This document shows, in pieces, positions 54,412 through 64,000 of a DNA stretch of 64,000 bases (the first letter of the stretch is position 1; every line of letters begins with the position of its first letter). A program made the translations under genes and the position numbers. The DNA comes from Anaerococcus tetradius ATCC 35098 (GTDB lineage Bacteria; Bacillota; Clostridia; Tissierellales; Peptoniphilaceae), in the NCBI RefSeq assembly GCF_000159095.1, contig NZ_GG666297.1, positions 24,355 to 88,354 of the forward strand. Reading direction: 5' to 3'. A model generated the notes under the pieces. The model did no database searches, was not told the origin of the DNA, and was given only the letters and a program-made list of their open reading frames with translations.

Positions 54412-55626
54412 ATGTCTGATTACGAACAAAAAGATGTAAGATGTTCTTTTTGTGGTAAGGATAGCTCACAAGTAAAAAGAATAATAGCTGGTCCTAATGC
54501 TTATATATGCAATGAGTGTGTCGACTTGTGTAAGGAGATCATCTCCCAAGAAACAGATTCCCAAGGCTCTTTTAGTGGAGATGTTGAACTATCAACACCA
54601 AAAGAGATTAAGGAATTTCTCGACTCCTATGTTATAGGTCAAGACGATGCCAAAAAGACCCTCTCTGTTGCAGTATATAACCACTACAAAAGAATTAATA
54701 GTAATGAAGAAGACTCAGAAATAGAGCTTCAAAAATCGAATATCCTTATGCTAGGCCCAACTGGTTCAGGTAAAACCCTACTAGCTCAAACCCTTGCTCG
54801 TAAGCTTAATGTTCCATTCGCAATAGCAGATGCTACAAGCCTAACTGAGGCAGGATATGTGGGTGAAGATGTTGAAAATATCATCTTAAAGCTTGTTCAA
54901 GCAGCAGACTATGACATAGAGCTTGCTGAACGTGGTATAATCTATGTAGATGAGATAGATAAGATTACAAGAAAGAGTGAGAATCCTTCTATAACTCGTG
55001 ATGTATCGGGTGAAGGAGTCCAACAAGCCCTCCTAAAGCTAATAGAAGGTACTGAAGCCAATGTTCCTCCACAAGGTGGCAGAAAACATCCTAGCCAAGA
55101 GTATATCCAAGTAGATACAACAAATATCCTCTTTATCTTAGGTGGGGCCTTTGATGGAATTGAAGATATAATCAACAGAAGATTGTCAGAAAAGACAATT
55201 GGTTTTGGGGCAAGTGTTAGCAAAAATGCCAAGGCAAGCTTAAAGGAAGTTAATACAGAAGACCTCCTTAAATATGGTCTAATACCAGAATTTATTGGTA
55301 GGGTTCCTATTATTGTCAGCCTTGATGCCCTAGAGATTGATTCTCTAGTACAAATCCTAAAAGAGCCAAAGAACTCCTTTGTAAAACAATATCAAAAGCT
55401 CTTCGAGCTTGATGGAGTAAAGCTTACATTTGAAGATGATGCCCTCTATCAAATTGCAAAGAAGGCCTTTGATCAAAAAACTGGAGCTAGGGGACTTAGA
55501 ACTATTATGGAAAATCTCCTCCTAGATCTTATGTTTGAAATACCATCAATTGATGATTTGGAAGAAGTAATTGTCACAAAAGAATCTGTAGATGACAAGG
55601 AAAAATTAGTTTATAAGAAAAGATAA
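54412..55626 (+). CDS. clpX: ATP-dependent Clp protease ATPase subunit ClpX
   Basis: The 404-residue AAA+ unfoldase has a C4 zinc-binding domain (CSFCGK to ICNECVDLC, residues 11-41), Walker A ([10 protein letters not shown], near 115), Walker B (YVDEIDKI), the pore-loop region and sensor 2 ([10 protein letters not shown]). An IGF-type loop (KTIGFGA) for docking to ClpP is visible. It unfolds tagged proteins for ClpP. A hairpin follows before lon. Confidence 0.98.
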   Translation: MSDYEQKDVRCSFCGKDSSQVKRIIAGPNAYICNECVDLCKEIISQETDSQGSFSGDVELSTPKEIKEFLDSYVIGQDDAKKTLSVAVYNHYKRINSNEEDSEIELQKSNILMLGPTGSGKTLLAQTLARKLNVPFAIADATSLTEAGYVGEDVENIILKLVQAADYDIELAERGIIYVDEIDKITRKSENPSITRDVSGEGVQQALLKLIEGTEANVPPQGGRKHPSQEYIQVDTTNILFILGGAFDGIEDIINRRLSEKTIGFGASVSKNAKASLKEVNTEDLLKYGLIPEFIGRVPIIVSLDALEIDSLVQILKEPKNSFVKQYQKLFELDGVKLTFEDDALYQIAKKAFDQKTGARGLRTIMENLLLDLMFEIPSIDDLEEVIVTKESVDDKEKLVYKKR

Positions 55627-55657
55627 AGGGGATGGGTGATTGAACTCACCCCTTTTA
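55625..55657 (+). terminator. Hairpin between clpX and lon, partial terminator or attenuator
   Basis: GGGTGA pairs with TCACCC around TTGAAC, extended by AAGGGG and CCCCTTTT alternatives, with a short T-run. It may reduce read-through into lon. Confidence 0.55.
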
Positions 55658-55671
55658 TAGCGAGGTAAAAC

Positions 55672-58002
55672 ATGACAGATGTTTATGAAATAAGTGAAAA
55701 TAAATATCCACTAATTCCCTTGAGGGGCTACTGGCCAATGCCAACTACCTTCCTTAGTTTCGATTGCAAAAGAAGTATATCGGTAAAGGCTGTCGAAGAT
55801 GCAAGGCTTAGAAATACAAGTCTATTTTTGGTTAACCAAAAGGACGTATTCGAGGATAATCCAAAAATTGAAGACTTGTATGAGTATGGGATAATAGCTA
55901 CTATCAAAGAAACCTTCGACCTTCCTAATGGAGTAAGTAGGATTTTTGTAAACCCTATAGGAGTTGGTAGACTAAAGGATGTTGAGGTTTCAGAAGGCTT
56001 TCTCAAGGGAGAAATTGAAGAATACAAGTACCTAGAAGACTTAGAAAAAGAGGATATGAATCTACTTTCCCTAAAGAAAATCCTTATAGATGACTTTAAG
56101 GAATATATCAACCTAGAAAATACTGGCCTAGATGAAATAGCCTATAGCCTAATAGAAATCGACAACTTTCACAGGCTAGTTGATGTTATAAGCTTTCATC
56201 TAGAACTTGCTCCTAAAGAATACTACCAAATCCTTTCAACTCTCGATACAGAAAAGAGGATGTTAGTTCTCCATGAGATATTGAGAAAGGAAATAAGTCT
56301 TAAAAGACTCTCCCAAGATATAGAAAAAAAGGTTCAAGATTCAATCAACAAGAGCCAAAAAGACTATTATCTTAGAGAAAAGATGGAAGTCCTAAAAAAG
56401 GAAATCAACGAAAATAGCGGGGAAGCCAAGTCCGAAGCCGACTATTATAGGAAAAAAATAAAAAATATCAAACTAGATAAGGAAAGCAAGAAATCTCTAG
56501 AAAAAGACATAGAAAGAATCGACTCTCTTCCAGAGATGAGTCCTGACTACGGTGTTCTATCTGCCTATCTAGACTTTGTCGTTTCCCTACCATGGAATAA
56601 GAAAACCAAGGATGTAATCGACATAAAAAGGGCTGAGAAAATCCTAGACGAAGACCACTATGGTCTTAGAGATGTCAAAGAGAGAATAGTCGAATCTATT
56701 GCAGTTAGACAAAAAAACAAAAATTCCAAAGGCTCAGTAATCTGCCTAGTTGGCCCTCCGGGAGTTGGTAAAACTTCCATAGCCAAGTCCATAGCCCGTG
56801 CTCTCGATAGGGAATTTGTCTCCATGCGTCTAGGAGGCGTAACTGATGAATCCGAAATCAGGGGTCATAGGAGAACCTATGTGGGAGCTATGGCAGGAAG
56901 GGTTCTTGCTAATATAGATAGAATTAATGTCAAAAACCCAGTCTTCTTGTTAGATGAGATAGACAAATTAGGATCTGACTTTAGGGGTGATCCATCAAGT
57001 GCCCTCCTTGAAGTCCTAGACCCTGAACAAAATGACAAATTTATAGATAGGTATTTGGACATACCTTTTGACCTATCAGATGTATTTTTCATTACAACCG
57101 CTAATGATGCAAATGAAATTCCAGATGCCCTCTACGATAGACTTGAAGTAATAGAACTATCAGGCTACACCATGGGTGAGAAAGAATCCATAGCCAAGAA
57201 ATATCTAATAAAAAAAGAAATGGCAAATAACGGACTAAATTCCGAAGAAATTCAAATCTCAGATGCTGTAATAGAAAAAATCATCAAATCCTACACCAGA
57301 GAAGCTGGAGTAAGGGAGCTTGAAAGACTAATTGCCAAGATTTGTAGACGTGCAGTCAAAGAAATCCTAACAGGCAAGGATAAGGTTCGTGTAAGCATGA
57401 CCAACTACAGCAAGTATCTCGGTAGGGAGAGATTCTTCGATGATGCAATCGAAAAAGAAAATCAAGTCGGCCTTGTAAATGGACTAGCTTGGACTTCTGT
57501 TGGAGGATGCATGCTATCAGTTGAAGCAAATGTAATGGATGGTAAGGGCAATGTCGAAATGACAGGATCTCTGGGAGATGTCATGAAAGAATCTGGCCAA
57601 GTTGCCATGGCTTATATCAGGTCAAACGCAAGTAAGCTCGGCATCCGTGGGAAATTTCATGAAAATAAGGACATCCACGTCCACTTCCCTGAAGGAGCGA
57701 CACCAAAAGATGGCCCATCTGCTGGTATAACTATGACGACTGCTATGGTATCAGCCCTTACAGGAAAAAAAGTTAGAAGTGATATAGCCATGACAGGAGA
57801 AGTTACAATCAGAGGAAACGTCCTTCCGATAGGAGGCCTAAAAGAAAAAGCCCTAGCAGCTTATTCTTATGGTATAAAAAATGTAATCATTCCTAAGGAA
57901 AACCAAAGAGATACCGAAGATATACCAAAAGAAATAAGGGATAAGATTAACTTCATAACAGTTTCCAACGTAGCAGAAGTAATAGATAAGGCCTTGATAT
58001 GA
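55672..58002 (+). CDS. lon: ATP-dependent protease Lon
   Basis: The 776-residue protein has the LAN substrate-binding N-domain, a coiled-coil linker, the AAA+ module with Walker A (GPPGVGKTS) and the RGHRRTYVGAMAGR block, and the peptidase domain with Ser683 (DGPSAGITM) and the Lys in LKEKALAAYSYGIK. It degrades misfolded and regulatory proteins. It overlaps engB by four bases (ATGA), as in many Firmicutes. Confidence 0.97.
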   Translation: MTDVYEISENKYPLIPLRGYWPMPTTFLSFDCKRSISVKAVEDARLRNTSLFLVNQKDVFEDNPKIEDLYEYGIIATIKETFDLPNGVSRIFVNPIGVGRLKDVEVSEGFLKGEIEEYKYLEDLEKEDMNLLSLKKILIDDFKEYINLENTGLDEIAYSLIEIDNFHRLVDVISFHLELAPKEYYQILSTLDTEKRMLVLHEILRKEISLKRLSQDIEKKVQDSINKSQKDYYLREKMEVLKKEINENSGEAKSEADYYRKKIKNIKLDKESKKSLEKDIERIDSLPEMSPDYGVLSAYLDFVVSLPWNKKTKDVIDIKRAEKILDEDHYGLRDVKERIVESIAVRQKNKNSKGSVICLVGPPGVGKTSIAKSIARALDREFVSMRLGGVTDESEIRGHRRTYVGAMAGRVLANIDRINVKNPVFLLDEIDKLGSDFRGDPSSALLEVLDPEQNDKFIDRYLDIPFDLSDVFFITTANDANEIPDALYDRLEVIELSGYTMGEKESIAKKYLIKKEMANNGLNSEEIQISDAVIEKIIKSYTREAGVRELERLIAKICRRAVKEILTGKDKVRVSMTNYSKYLGRERFFDDAIEKENQVGLVNGLAWTSVGGCMLSVEANVMDGKGNVEMTGSLGDVMKESGQVAMAYIRSNASKLGIRGKFHENKDIHVHFPEGATPKDGPSAGITMTTAMVSALTGKKVRSDIAMTGEVTIRGNVLPIGGLKEKALAAYSYGIKNVIIPKENQRDTEDIPKEIRDKINFITVSNVAEVIDKALI

Positions 58003-58586
58003 AATTTACATCAATAGAATTAGAACAAGTAGCAGGCTTTAAGAAACAATGGCCGGGGGAAGACCTCCCAGAAATCGCCCTAGTAGGAAGAAGCAATGTA
58101 GGTAAGTCTTCCTTTATCAATTCCTTTTTAGGAAGGAAGAAATTAGCCAAGACTTCATCCAAACCAGGCAAGACTAGGACAATTAACTTCTATAGGATAA
58201 ATGACAAATTCCGCCTAGTAGACCTACCGGGCTACGGTTACGCCAAAGTAAGCAAGGCAGAAAAAGATAAGTGGGATAAGCTAATAAATGAATATCTCCA
58301 TCAAAGAGAAAGCCTTAGGGAAGTCTTTCTCATAGTAGACATAAGACACGAGCCAACTACCCTCGACTGTCAAATGTATAAATGGATAAGAGAAAGTGGC
58401 TTTACAGGTTTTGTCATAGCTACCAAATTTGATAAAATCAAAAAAAGTCAGATACAAAAAAACATCAAGGCGATTATGAAAAAACTAGAAATTGAGGATG
58501 AAGGTCTGATATTCGCCTACTCATCCGAGACCAAACACAACAAGGACGTCCTAGAAGAACAAGTTGATGTGATAGTCAAGGCTTAA
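57999..58586 (+). CDS. engB: Ribosome biogenesis GTPase EngB (YsxC)
   Basis: The 195-residue GTPase has G1 (GRSNVGKSS, near residue 30), G2 (KPGKTRTINFY), G3 (DLPGYG), G4 (ATKFDKI) and G5 (YSSETKHN). It is needed for late assembly of the 50S subunit. It is the last gene of the cda-clp-lon cluster and is followed by a terminator. Confidence 0.97.
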   Translation: MKFTSIELEQVAGFKKQWPGEDLPEIALVGRSNVGKSSFINSFLGRKKLAKTSSKPGKTRTINFYRINDKFRLVDLPGYGYAKVSKAEKDKWDKLINEYLHQRESLREVFLIVDIRHEPTTLDCQMYKWIRESGFTGFVIATKFDKIKKSQIQKNIKAIMKKLEIEDEGLIFAYSSETKHNKDVLEEQVDVIVKA

Positions 58587-58696
58587 AATAAAGAAAATAA
58601 ATAAGTAAATGAAAAAATTAAGCCTAAGCCAAGAATTTTGGATGAGAGAATCCATCCAATAAGGCGGACTTAATAATTACTTCCTTTACTAATAGC

Positions 58697-58735
58697 AAAA
58701 AAAGTAGATGCATAATCAAAGCATCACTTTTTTTT
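58697..58735 (+). terminator. Terminator of the lon-engB operon
   Basis: AAAAAGT and GATGC pair with GCATC and ACTTTTT, followed by more T. Confidence 0.85.
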
Positions 58736-58799
58736 GCCAAAAATCGGAAAAAATCTTCGCCATTTACAAATCATAAAGATAAAAAGCGTATTATTTATA

Positions 58800-58828
58800 T
58801 TGACAAGTCCCCCTAAAGGAGGTATAAA
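58800..58828 (+). promoter_or_regulatory. Strong promoter upstream of the second giant surface protein
   Basis: TTGACA, a 17-base spacer (AGTCCCCCTAAAGGAGG) and TATAAA. It lies 245 bases before the ATG, with a terminator-like hairpin in between. Confidence 0.75.
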
Positions 58829-58834
58829 ATTACA

Positions 58835-58960
58835 TATTTAATATTTAAAAGTTTATTTGGCTTTGCCTTGCAAAGCACTCCTAAACTAAATGATTTATAT
58901 AACCGACTCATATAAGCTAAAGTGGAAAATTTATTCTAAAACTTAGCAAGTCGGTTTTTT
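58835..58960 (+). ncRNA. Candidate attenuated leader or small RNA upstream of surface-protein gene
   Basis: From the promoter, an RNA of about 126 bases would run to an intrinsic terminator: AACCGACT (58901-58908) pairs with AGTCGGTT (58949-58956), with an inner GCTAA/TTAGC pair, and six T follow. An upstream hairpin GCTTTG/CAAAGC sits near 58860-58876. It could be a regulatory leader that stops transcription before the surface gene, or a separate small RNA. It matches no riboswitch class I know. Confidence 0.45.
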
Positions 58961-59072
58961 AGTGCTCGAATATAATTAGTATAGCAATAAAGATTGATAA
59001 AAAATTATATAAAAAATTTTAAATATAAAGTAGTTTGCAAATTTACCAACACTGTAAATTTAAGGAGGTCTT

Positions 59073-62000
59073 ATGAAAAATCGATCGCAAAAACTTCTTA
59101 AAAATTATAAGAAACTTATACTCATGCTAGTATTTATCCTAAGTTTCGCATATTTATTCACCTACCAGACCAGCGATGCTGGCGGAGATATAATTAAACA
59201 TATATGGGATTTGTTACCGAAAATAAAAAAAGAATATCATGCCAGTATTCCACTTAGAGATTATAAGGAAAACGCCCAGCTATATAATATCAATATAAAG
59301 GAAGAAAATGGGCAGAAGAAAATTATATGGAAATACGATGTAACATTTGAGGGCTTAACTGATTTTTCTGATGCTAAAGACAAGATAGAACATTTCTTCA
59401 CGACAACCAAGACATCAGGACTAGGGACTCCTCTTATCAAAGAAATAAAAGGGCCTAATGGAATAATAAATATCAACAGTTCTAATTTTACCGATGATAA
59501 GATAAATACTTGTAAAAGCCAATTTGCTAAGCCATCTGACTTTCCAGATGGAACTTATGAATTTACAATTGAAACCCCAATAACTGAATTAAGAGAAAAT
59601 TATACCCTATATGTCAATACTCAGCTAACTGCAAATATGTATAAGGGCGAATATGTTCCCAAAGATGGTGGAGAAGGCTCTTATCAATTTGACAAAGACT
59701 CAGTAATTAAAGCTCCATCTATGCTTAGTCTTACTGTAAAAGCAGAAGATAATTATGGAGATGATGAAAACATTAGCTTGGCAGAACTAAAGGAAGATAT
59801 GCCGAACTTTACTGAGCTTGATTCAAATGGGATTATAACACAAGGTTCATATATAAGTGATTCCAAAATAAGATGGACATCAACTTTTATGAATAAGACT
59901 TTGGATAAGACTGATCTCGAATTGGATATGACAGCTGATTCTAGTCAAAATCCTGGTAGGGTAAAATTATTTTATTATATGCCAGGCGAAAATGGATATG
60001 AAAAGATAAAAGAAGAAGAAATAGATGCTTCTAAAATAACTATCAAAGATATAGAACCATCTACAATAGTAGAAGCTATACTTGAAACAAGTGTCAATAA
60101 TAATGGAAAAACCCAAAATCATAGCCTTGGGACAGATAATAATGCGAGTCTAGAATCATTTTATGGTGGTCTTACAATTAATAAAATATGGCTTAACAAT
60201 GTGGCCCAAGATGCAGAATTTACTATCAATGGCCAAAAGGTATCTATAGGAAAATCATATACGGGAAAAACAATAGATGGACATCCTAGTACGACTAGGG
60301 GACCTTTTGTTAAACAAAAATTTAAGCAAACAAATGATAGAATAAAAAAATATAAAAGACAAGAATATGAAGTATTAGAAATACCGCAAAAAGATTATAA
60401 GCTTTCATACTATTCGGTTGATAGGGAAAATCTTATCTATAACTTTGCTAATGCTAAAAGGCAAGCAGCAAAAAAAGAAGAAGATGATGATAGCGATGAT
60501 GCTCAATGCAAGGTTATAAGATATGGTATTTATGAAATAGATCCTGTTTATATACACTCCTATTGGTATAGCAATGCAAAAAACAGTAACTGGTTTGGAT
60601 ATGGTGGTGGAATTAGTGGTAAATTTAGAATACCTTCTGGAGCCAGCCAAGGAGATTATTTTAGATTAAAAATACCGAAAGAATTAAAAATAGAAAAGGA
60701 AGTGTCTGAAACTAAAGCATGGACTAAGATTTATGACTCACACGGTCTTGATATAGGAGAGCTCTACCTTACTGATGTAGATGAATTAACCTTTAAATTA
60801 AATAGTAATGCTAATAAGAATGTTGACTATACTGGGAATTTTTATATAGGTGTAGGACAAAAAGGGAATAATCTAATAAAGGTTGATGGAAAAAATGTTA
60901 GTCCTGAAGAGGCAGAGAAATATCTTTATGGTGTAATTCCAGTTCAATCAGAATTCTATGACAAGGATAATCCAAATAATAAATTGGTCACTGAAAATTT
61001 GGAATTTAAGTCTGAATATGTTGGTGAAGATTTAAAGTGCTCAACTAAAATAAATCAAAATGCTACTGTTAATTACACTGATGATACTATAAAAAAGCAA
61101 ACAGATCTTCTAAATAAGTATGTTGTAGAAGATGACCATGCGGAACAATCCCTAACCTATGAGATAGTATTTAACGCATCACAAGCTGTTGGTGTAAATT
61201 GGTTTGAAGATTATCTAAATGAAACCATCGAACTTTTTCATGGAAACAACGACTGGGCTATAGAAAAGGATATACAAGTCTACTACGGTAATCCAACTGC
61301 CTCAAATTCTGTTGCTAGGGAAGGTCTTGTTCAGATTTATCCTAACTCAGATAATGCTGAGGATAGTCCAAGTGTAGAAATATCAGGCCATCCCTACGAA
61401 GGCTCCGATGATAAAGCAATAACTTTAAATGGGGGCAGGATAACTGAAAAGTTTAGAATAAGATTCGATTTCAAAAACCTCAAGCGCAAGGCTATACTTG
61501 TTAGGTTAAAAGCAAAAAAGAAAGATTTAAGGGGAAGTGCTAATGTAAGGCCTTATCTTCATAATAATAAGTACTATTATTACAATAGGGTAAAAACAAA
61601 ACAAATTAAAAGAAATATTCAATATGTAAGTAATTATTGTGAAACAAAGGCTGCTGCTACTGGGTCAGAATATGATGAGAGCAAGGGAAGATTTAGAATT
61701 AGAAAGGTTGATAAGAATAAGATACCTATTATAGAATCCAAGGCAGAGTTTTTACTAAGGGGAGGTCCTGATACAGGCAATTATGCAGCTATTAGAAAGA
61801 CGGATGAACATGGGTATATTAGCTTTGAAAGTCTAATTCCAGGCAAAACTTATATTCTTAGTGAAAAGAAATCTCCAAAAGGATACAAGAAAAACTTTAA
61901 AAAGTACGAAATTAAGACTAAGGTCCATAGTCAACAGGCTGGTGCAGAGTTTAAGGTTGATATAACAATAAAAGAGCTACCCAATGGAAAAGAAATTCCA

Positions 62001-62564
62001 GTATCCTACGAAAAACCTGTAGATATAGTAAATGAAAAAATTCCTAAATTTATAGTGAAGAAAATAGACAAAAGTACTAAACTTCCACTAAAGGGAGCAG
62101 CTTTTAGACTTACAAAGATAAAAGATGCTGTAGCTAGTATGAATGATTCAGATAATAGCAACAAACAATCAAGTTATGATGTAAGCATCGGTAGAGGACA
62201 GAATATGTCTGAGTTTGTATTTGATGACCTATCTCCTGGTCAGTACAAGCTTGAGGAAGTCCAAGTGCCAAAAGGCTATAAAAAAATGGCAAGCTTCGTT
62301 ATAGATGTAAGTAACGAAGGTACAAGTATAAGCAAAATAAGGGGCTTCGATCCTAACAATAATAGTGCAGACCAAGATACTAAGAAAACTGCAAATGGTT
62401 TTGAAATTCACGCTTACAACAACAAAATAGAACCGCCAAAGAAAAACATTGTAAGATTTGTTAAAACTAACCAATTTGGTAGACGACTTCGTGATGATTT
62501 ATATAATATCATTAAAGAAAAAATACCAATGGTGAAATCTACACCTATCCTGGAGAAAATTTAG
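59073..62564 (+). CDS. Giant SpaA-type surface protein, N-terminal part, ending at a frameshift
   Basis: ATG 59073 follows AAGGAGG. The first 1,163 residues start with a basic signal region and hydrophobic segment (KKLILMLVFILSFAYLF), then a long adhesin-like region of unknown fold (residues about 50-850). Two SpaA repeats follow: RFRIRKVDKNKIP to YILSEKKSPKGYKK near 870-940, and KFIVKKIDKSTKLPLKGAAF to QYKLEEVQVPKGYKK near 990-1070. The stop at 62562-62564 is not natural: the same protein resumes in the -1 frame after the A6 run at 62518-62523, so the last 15 residues are out of frame. It is similar in style to the surface protein at the left end. Confidence 0.85.
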   Translation: MKNRSQKLLKNYKKLILMLVFILSFAYLFTYQTSDAGGDIIKHIWDLLPKIKKEYHASIPLRDYKENAQLYNINIKEENGQKKIIWKYDVTFEGLTDFSDAKDKIEHFFTTTKTSGLGTPLIKEIKGPNGIININSSNFTDDKINTCKSQFAKPSDFPDGTYEFTIETPITELRENYTLYVNTQLTANMYKGEYVPKDGGEGSYQFDKDSVIKAPSMLSLTVKAEDNYGDDENISLAELKEDMPNFTELDSNGIITQGSYISDSKIRWTSTFMNKTLDKTDLELDMTADSSQNPGRVKLFYYMPGENGYEKIKEEEIDASKITIKDIEPSTIVEAILETSVNNNGKTQNHSLGTDNNASLESFYGGLTINKIWLNNVAQDAEFTINGQKVSIGKSYTGKTIDGHPSTTRGPFVKQKFKQTNDRIKKYKRQEYEVLEIPQKDYKLSYYSVDRENLIYNFANAKRQAAKKEEDDDSDDAQCKVIRYGIYEIDPVYIHSYWYSNAKNSNWFGYGGGISGKFRIPSGASQGDYFRLKIPKELKIEKEVSETKAWTKIYDSHGLDIGELYLTDVDELTFKLNSNANKNVDYTGNFYIGVGQKGNNLIKVDGKNVSPEEAEKYLYGVIPVQSEFYDKDNPNNKLVTENLEFKSEYVGEDLKCSTKINQNATVNYTDDTIKKQTDLLNKYVVEDDHAEQSLTYEIVFNASQAVGVNWFEDYLNETIELFHGNNDWAIEKDIQVYYGNPTASNSVAREGLVQIYPNSDNAEDSPSVEISGHPYEGSDDKAITLNGGRITEKFRIRFDFKNLKRKAILVRLKAKKKDLRGSANVRPYLHNNKYYYYNRVKTKQIKRNIQYVSNYCETKAAATGSEYDESKGRFRIRKVDKNKIPIIESKAEFLLRGGPDTGNYAAIRKTDEHGYISFESLIPGKTYILSEKKSPKGYKKNFKKYEIKTKVHSQQAGAEFKVDITIKELPNGKEIPVSYEKPVDIVNEKIPKFIVKKIDKSTKLPLKGAAFRLTKIKDAVASMNDSDNSNKQSSYDVSIGRGQNMSEFVFDDLSPGQYKLEEVQVPKGYKKMASFVIDVSNEGTSISKIRGFDPNNNSADQDTKKTANGFEIHAYNNKIEPPKKNIVRFVKTNQFGRRLRDDLYNIIKEKIPMVKSTPILEKI

Positions 62565-64000
62565 ATACAAAATTTAAGGGTCTAATGGCTTCAATCTCTG
62601 ACAATGTAAAATTTACAGTATATAGGACAAAGCAAAATTGGGATCCTAACTTTGGTATGTTAACGACAAAAGACGGTACAAAAATAACGCCTGTCTTAAA
62701 AAGAGAAGTTAGTAGTAACGATAATGATTTTGATGAAGTAAATGCCAAGATGAATGAAAATACCTCAGAGTTTGAGTTCTACTCCCTAAAGGATGGCAAG
62801 TATTGGCTTGTAGAAGGATTTGATAGCACCTTCGGAGAAGGCTATGAATTATTTAAAGAAATCTACGGCAATATCGATAATAAAATTTTATCATCATTTG
62901 AGATTGAAAATAATCGTGTTAGCAAAGTTAATGGCAAGCCTCTAACAGATTCCTTGATTGAAGTTGTTAATGAGAAAAAAGCTACAAAATTTACCATCGA
63001 AAAGGTAGATAAAGTTACAAAAAAAGCTCTGGCAGGGGCTGAGTTTACCCTATACAAGGGTAAGGAAGAAATCACTAGACAATATAGTGACAGCTTGGGA
63101 ATAGTTACATTTGAAGATATCAGTCCAGGCACATATAGAGTAGTTGAGAGTAAAGCTCCAAGAGCTTACAAAAAATCAAAGACAGAGATAAAGGTTGTAG
63201 TAGATAATGACTTGAATATAAAAATCAACAATCAAGCTACTAATAATATTCAAGTTTCAAATGAAAAACAATCTGGTATATCTATAAGAAAAATAGCTGA
63301 AGATGGAAAAGCTCTCAAGGGAAGGGCAAAATTCTGTATTATACCTGTTGATAAGGGTGTAAGTAAAGAAAATTTCGAGCAAGCCTTAAAAACTAATGGC
63401 GATAGAAATGCTAGAAATTGTATCTGGCATGAAAATACAGATGACAAGGGTGATGATTCCATCAAGCTTAATGGCAAGATATATTATTTGCCAAAACATA
63501 GTAAGGTAAAAAACAATCTAGACAATTATCAATTATTTGATGTGGTAGACGGTAGCTTAGAAAGAACAAATATCAAATTCAAAAATCCTGGTAAATATAT
63601 ATTTGCAGAATATGATGCACCTAAGGGTTATGATATTATAAAGCCTGTACTGTTAGAGTTAAAAGAAGTTCAAGGACAATTAACATACAATATCATTTCT
63701 GGCAATAGCGAATTAACTCTAGACAATCATAGCGAAATAATGAAATTTACTGCCAAGGATAAGATTATAAGGTCTAAGTTCGCACTTAAAAAAGTAAAGG
63801 AGACAGCTAATAAAAATAGAAATCCAATTGGGGCTGATTTTACAGAATCAAAGGATGTTAGCTTTAGACTCACAAAGACTAATAGAGAAATCGCTGCAAG
63901 AAGCGACTATGATGAATCGGATATTGACAAAACTTTTGCTACAAATGGAAGAGTGGATAAAACATGGAAGACAAATCAGGATGTTGTATTCGATAATCTA
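62516..64000 (+). CDS. Continuation of the SpaA-type surface protein in the -1 frame (3' end beyond window)
   Basis: This frame is open from 62516 to the last base with no stop. It has no start codon or ribosome site of its own, and it reads as a direct continuation (NTNGEIYTYPGENLDTKF) of the preceding gene. At least two more SpaA repeats are visible: KFTIEKVDKVTKKALAGAEF to GTYRVVESKAPRAYKK, and GISIRKIAEDGKALKGRAKF to GKYIFAEYDAPKGYD. Another repeat begins near 63770. It would be read only if the A6 run is really A7 in the cell, if slippage occurs, or if the sequence is in error. The sorting signal is not in the window. Confidence 0.8.

Noticed and set aside
62545-63477. Leftward ORFs at the right end
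   Set aside because: They are antisense to the continuous -1-frame SpaA repeats and have no gene-like features.
1-64000. tRNA or rRNA genes, or a prophage
   Set aside because: No T-arm or anticodon-arm pattern, no rRNA-like sequence, and no integrase, capsid or terminase gene was seen on either strand.

Overview
The window looks like a chromosomal stretch of a low-GC, Gram-positive, anaerobic Firmicute. The A/T-rich codons, strong AGGAGG-type ribosome sites, LPXTG-like sorting signal, class B sortase, SpaA-type surface proteins and gene content fit the Tissierellia cocci (Anaerococcus/Peptoniphilus type). The genus is my inference. There are about 52 protein genes. No tRNA, rRNA, CRISPR array, phage or complete insertion sequence was found.

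Layout. 1-3.2 kb: the C-terminal part of a giant SpaA-like surface protein ending in a YPSTG sorting signal. 3.2-8 kb: a branched-chain amino-acid carrier, a 0.9-kb gene-poor stretch with a 201-bp imperfect palindrome (probable non-autonomous transposable element), and a Zn/Cd-type operon (ArsR/SmtB repressor, free HMA metallochaperone, P1B ATPase) with a recognisable operator. 8-16 kb: uvrBA, a cluster of hairpin repeats, a radical SAM protein, an isochorismatase-fold hydrolase and an unknown membrane protein. 15.7-20.4 kb: an NhaC-type antiporter facing trkA-trkH, where trkA has an in-frame UGA at codon 47. 20.4-29.8 kb: a HAD phosphatase, a TPP riboswitch with thiD-cytX, rplM-rpsI with a structured leader, queH, ferritin, a second HAD protein, a glutaredoxin-like protein, sortase B and Ogg. 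29.8-35 kb: a LacI-type regulator, a TRAP transporter (P, Q, M) and a 2-keto-3-deoxygluconate-type kinase, with a LacI-type operator next to the promoter. 35-41 kb: two small proteins of unknown function, an ABC exporter, an M3 peptidase and thiamine pyrophosphokinase. 41.3-47.8 kb: a tightly packed operon of AI-2E-family permease, papain-like protein, malQ, glgP and ZIP transporter. 48-49 kb: a secreted thermonuclease. 49.3-58.6 kb: cdaA-cdaR-cca-tig-clpP-clpX-lon-engB. 58.6-64 kb: a promoter/RNA/terminator module and then a second giant SpaA-like surface protein whose frame is broken by a one-base deficit in an A6 run and which runs off the window.

Functional themes. Thiamine: HMP import and phosphorylation (cytX, thiD) under TPP control, plus TPP synthesis from thiamine (thiN). 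Ion balance: Trk potassium uptake, a sodium/proton antiporter, a c-di-AMP synthase and zinc handling. Glycogen or maltodextrin breakdown: malQ and glgP. Proteostasis: trigger factor, ClpXP and Lon. The items most worth checking are the trkA UGA, the surface-protein frameshift, the RNA module before that surface gene, the long palindrome, and the papain-like protein inside the glycogen operon.
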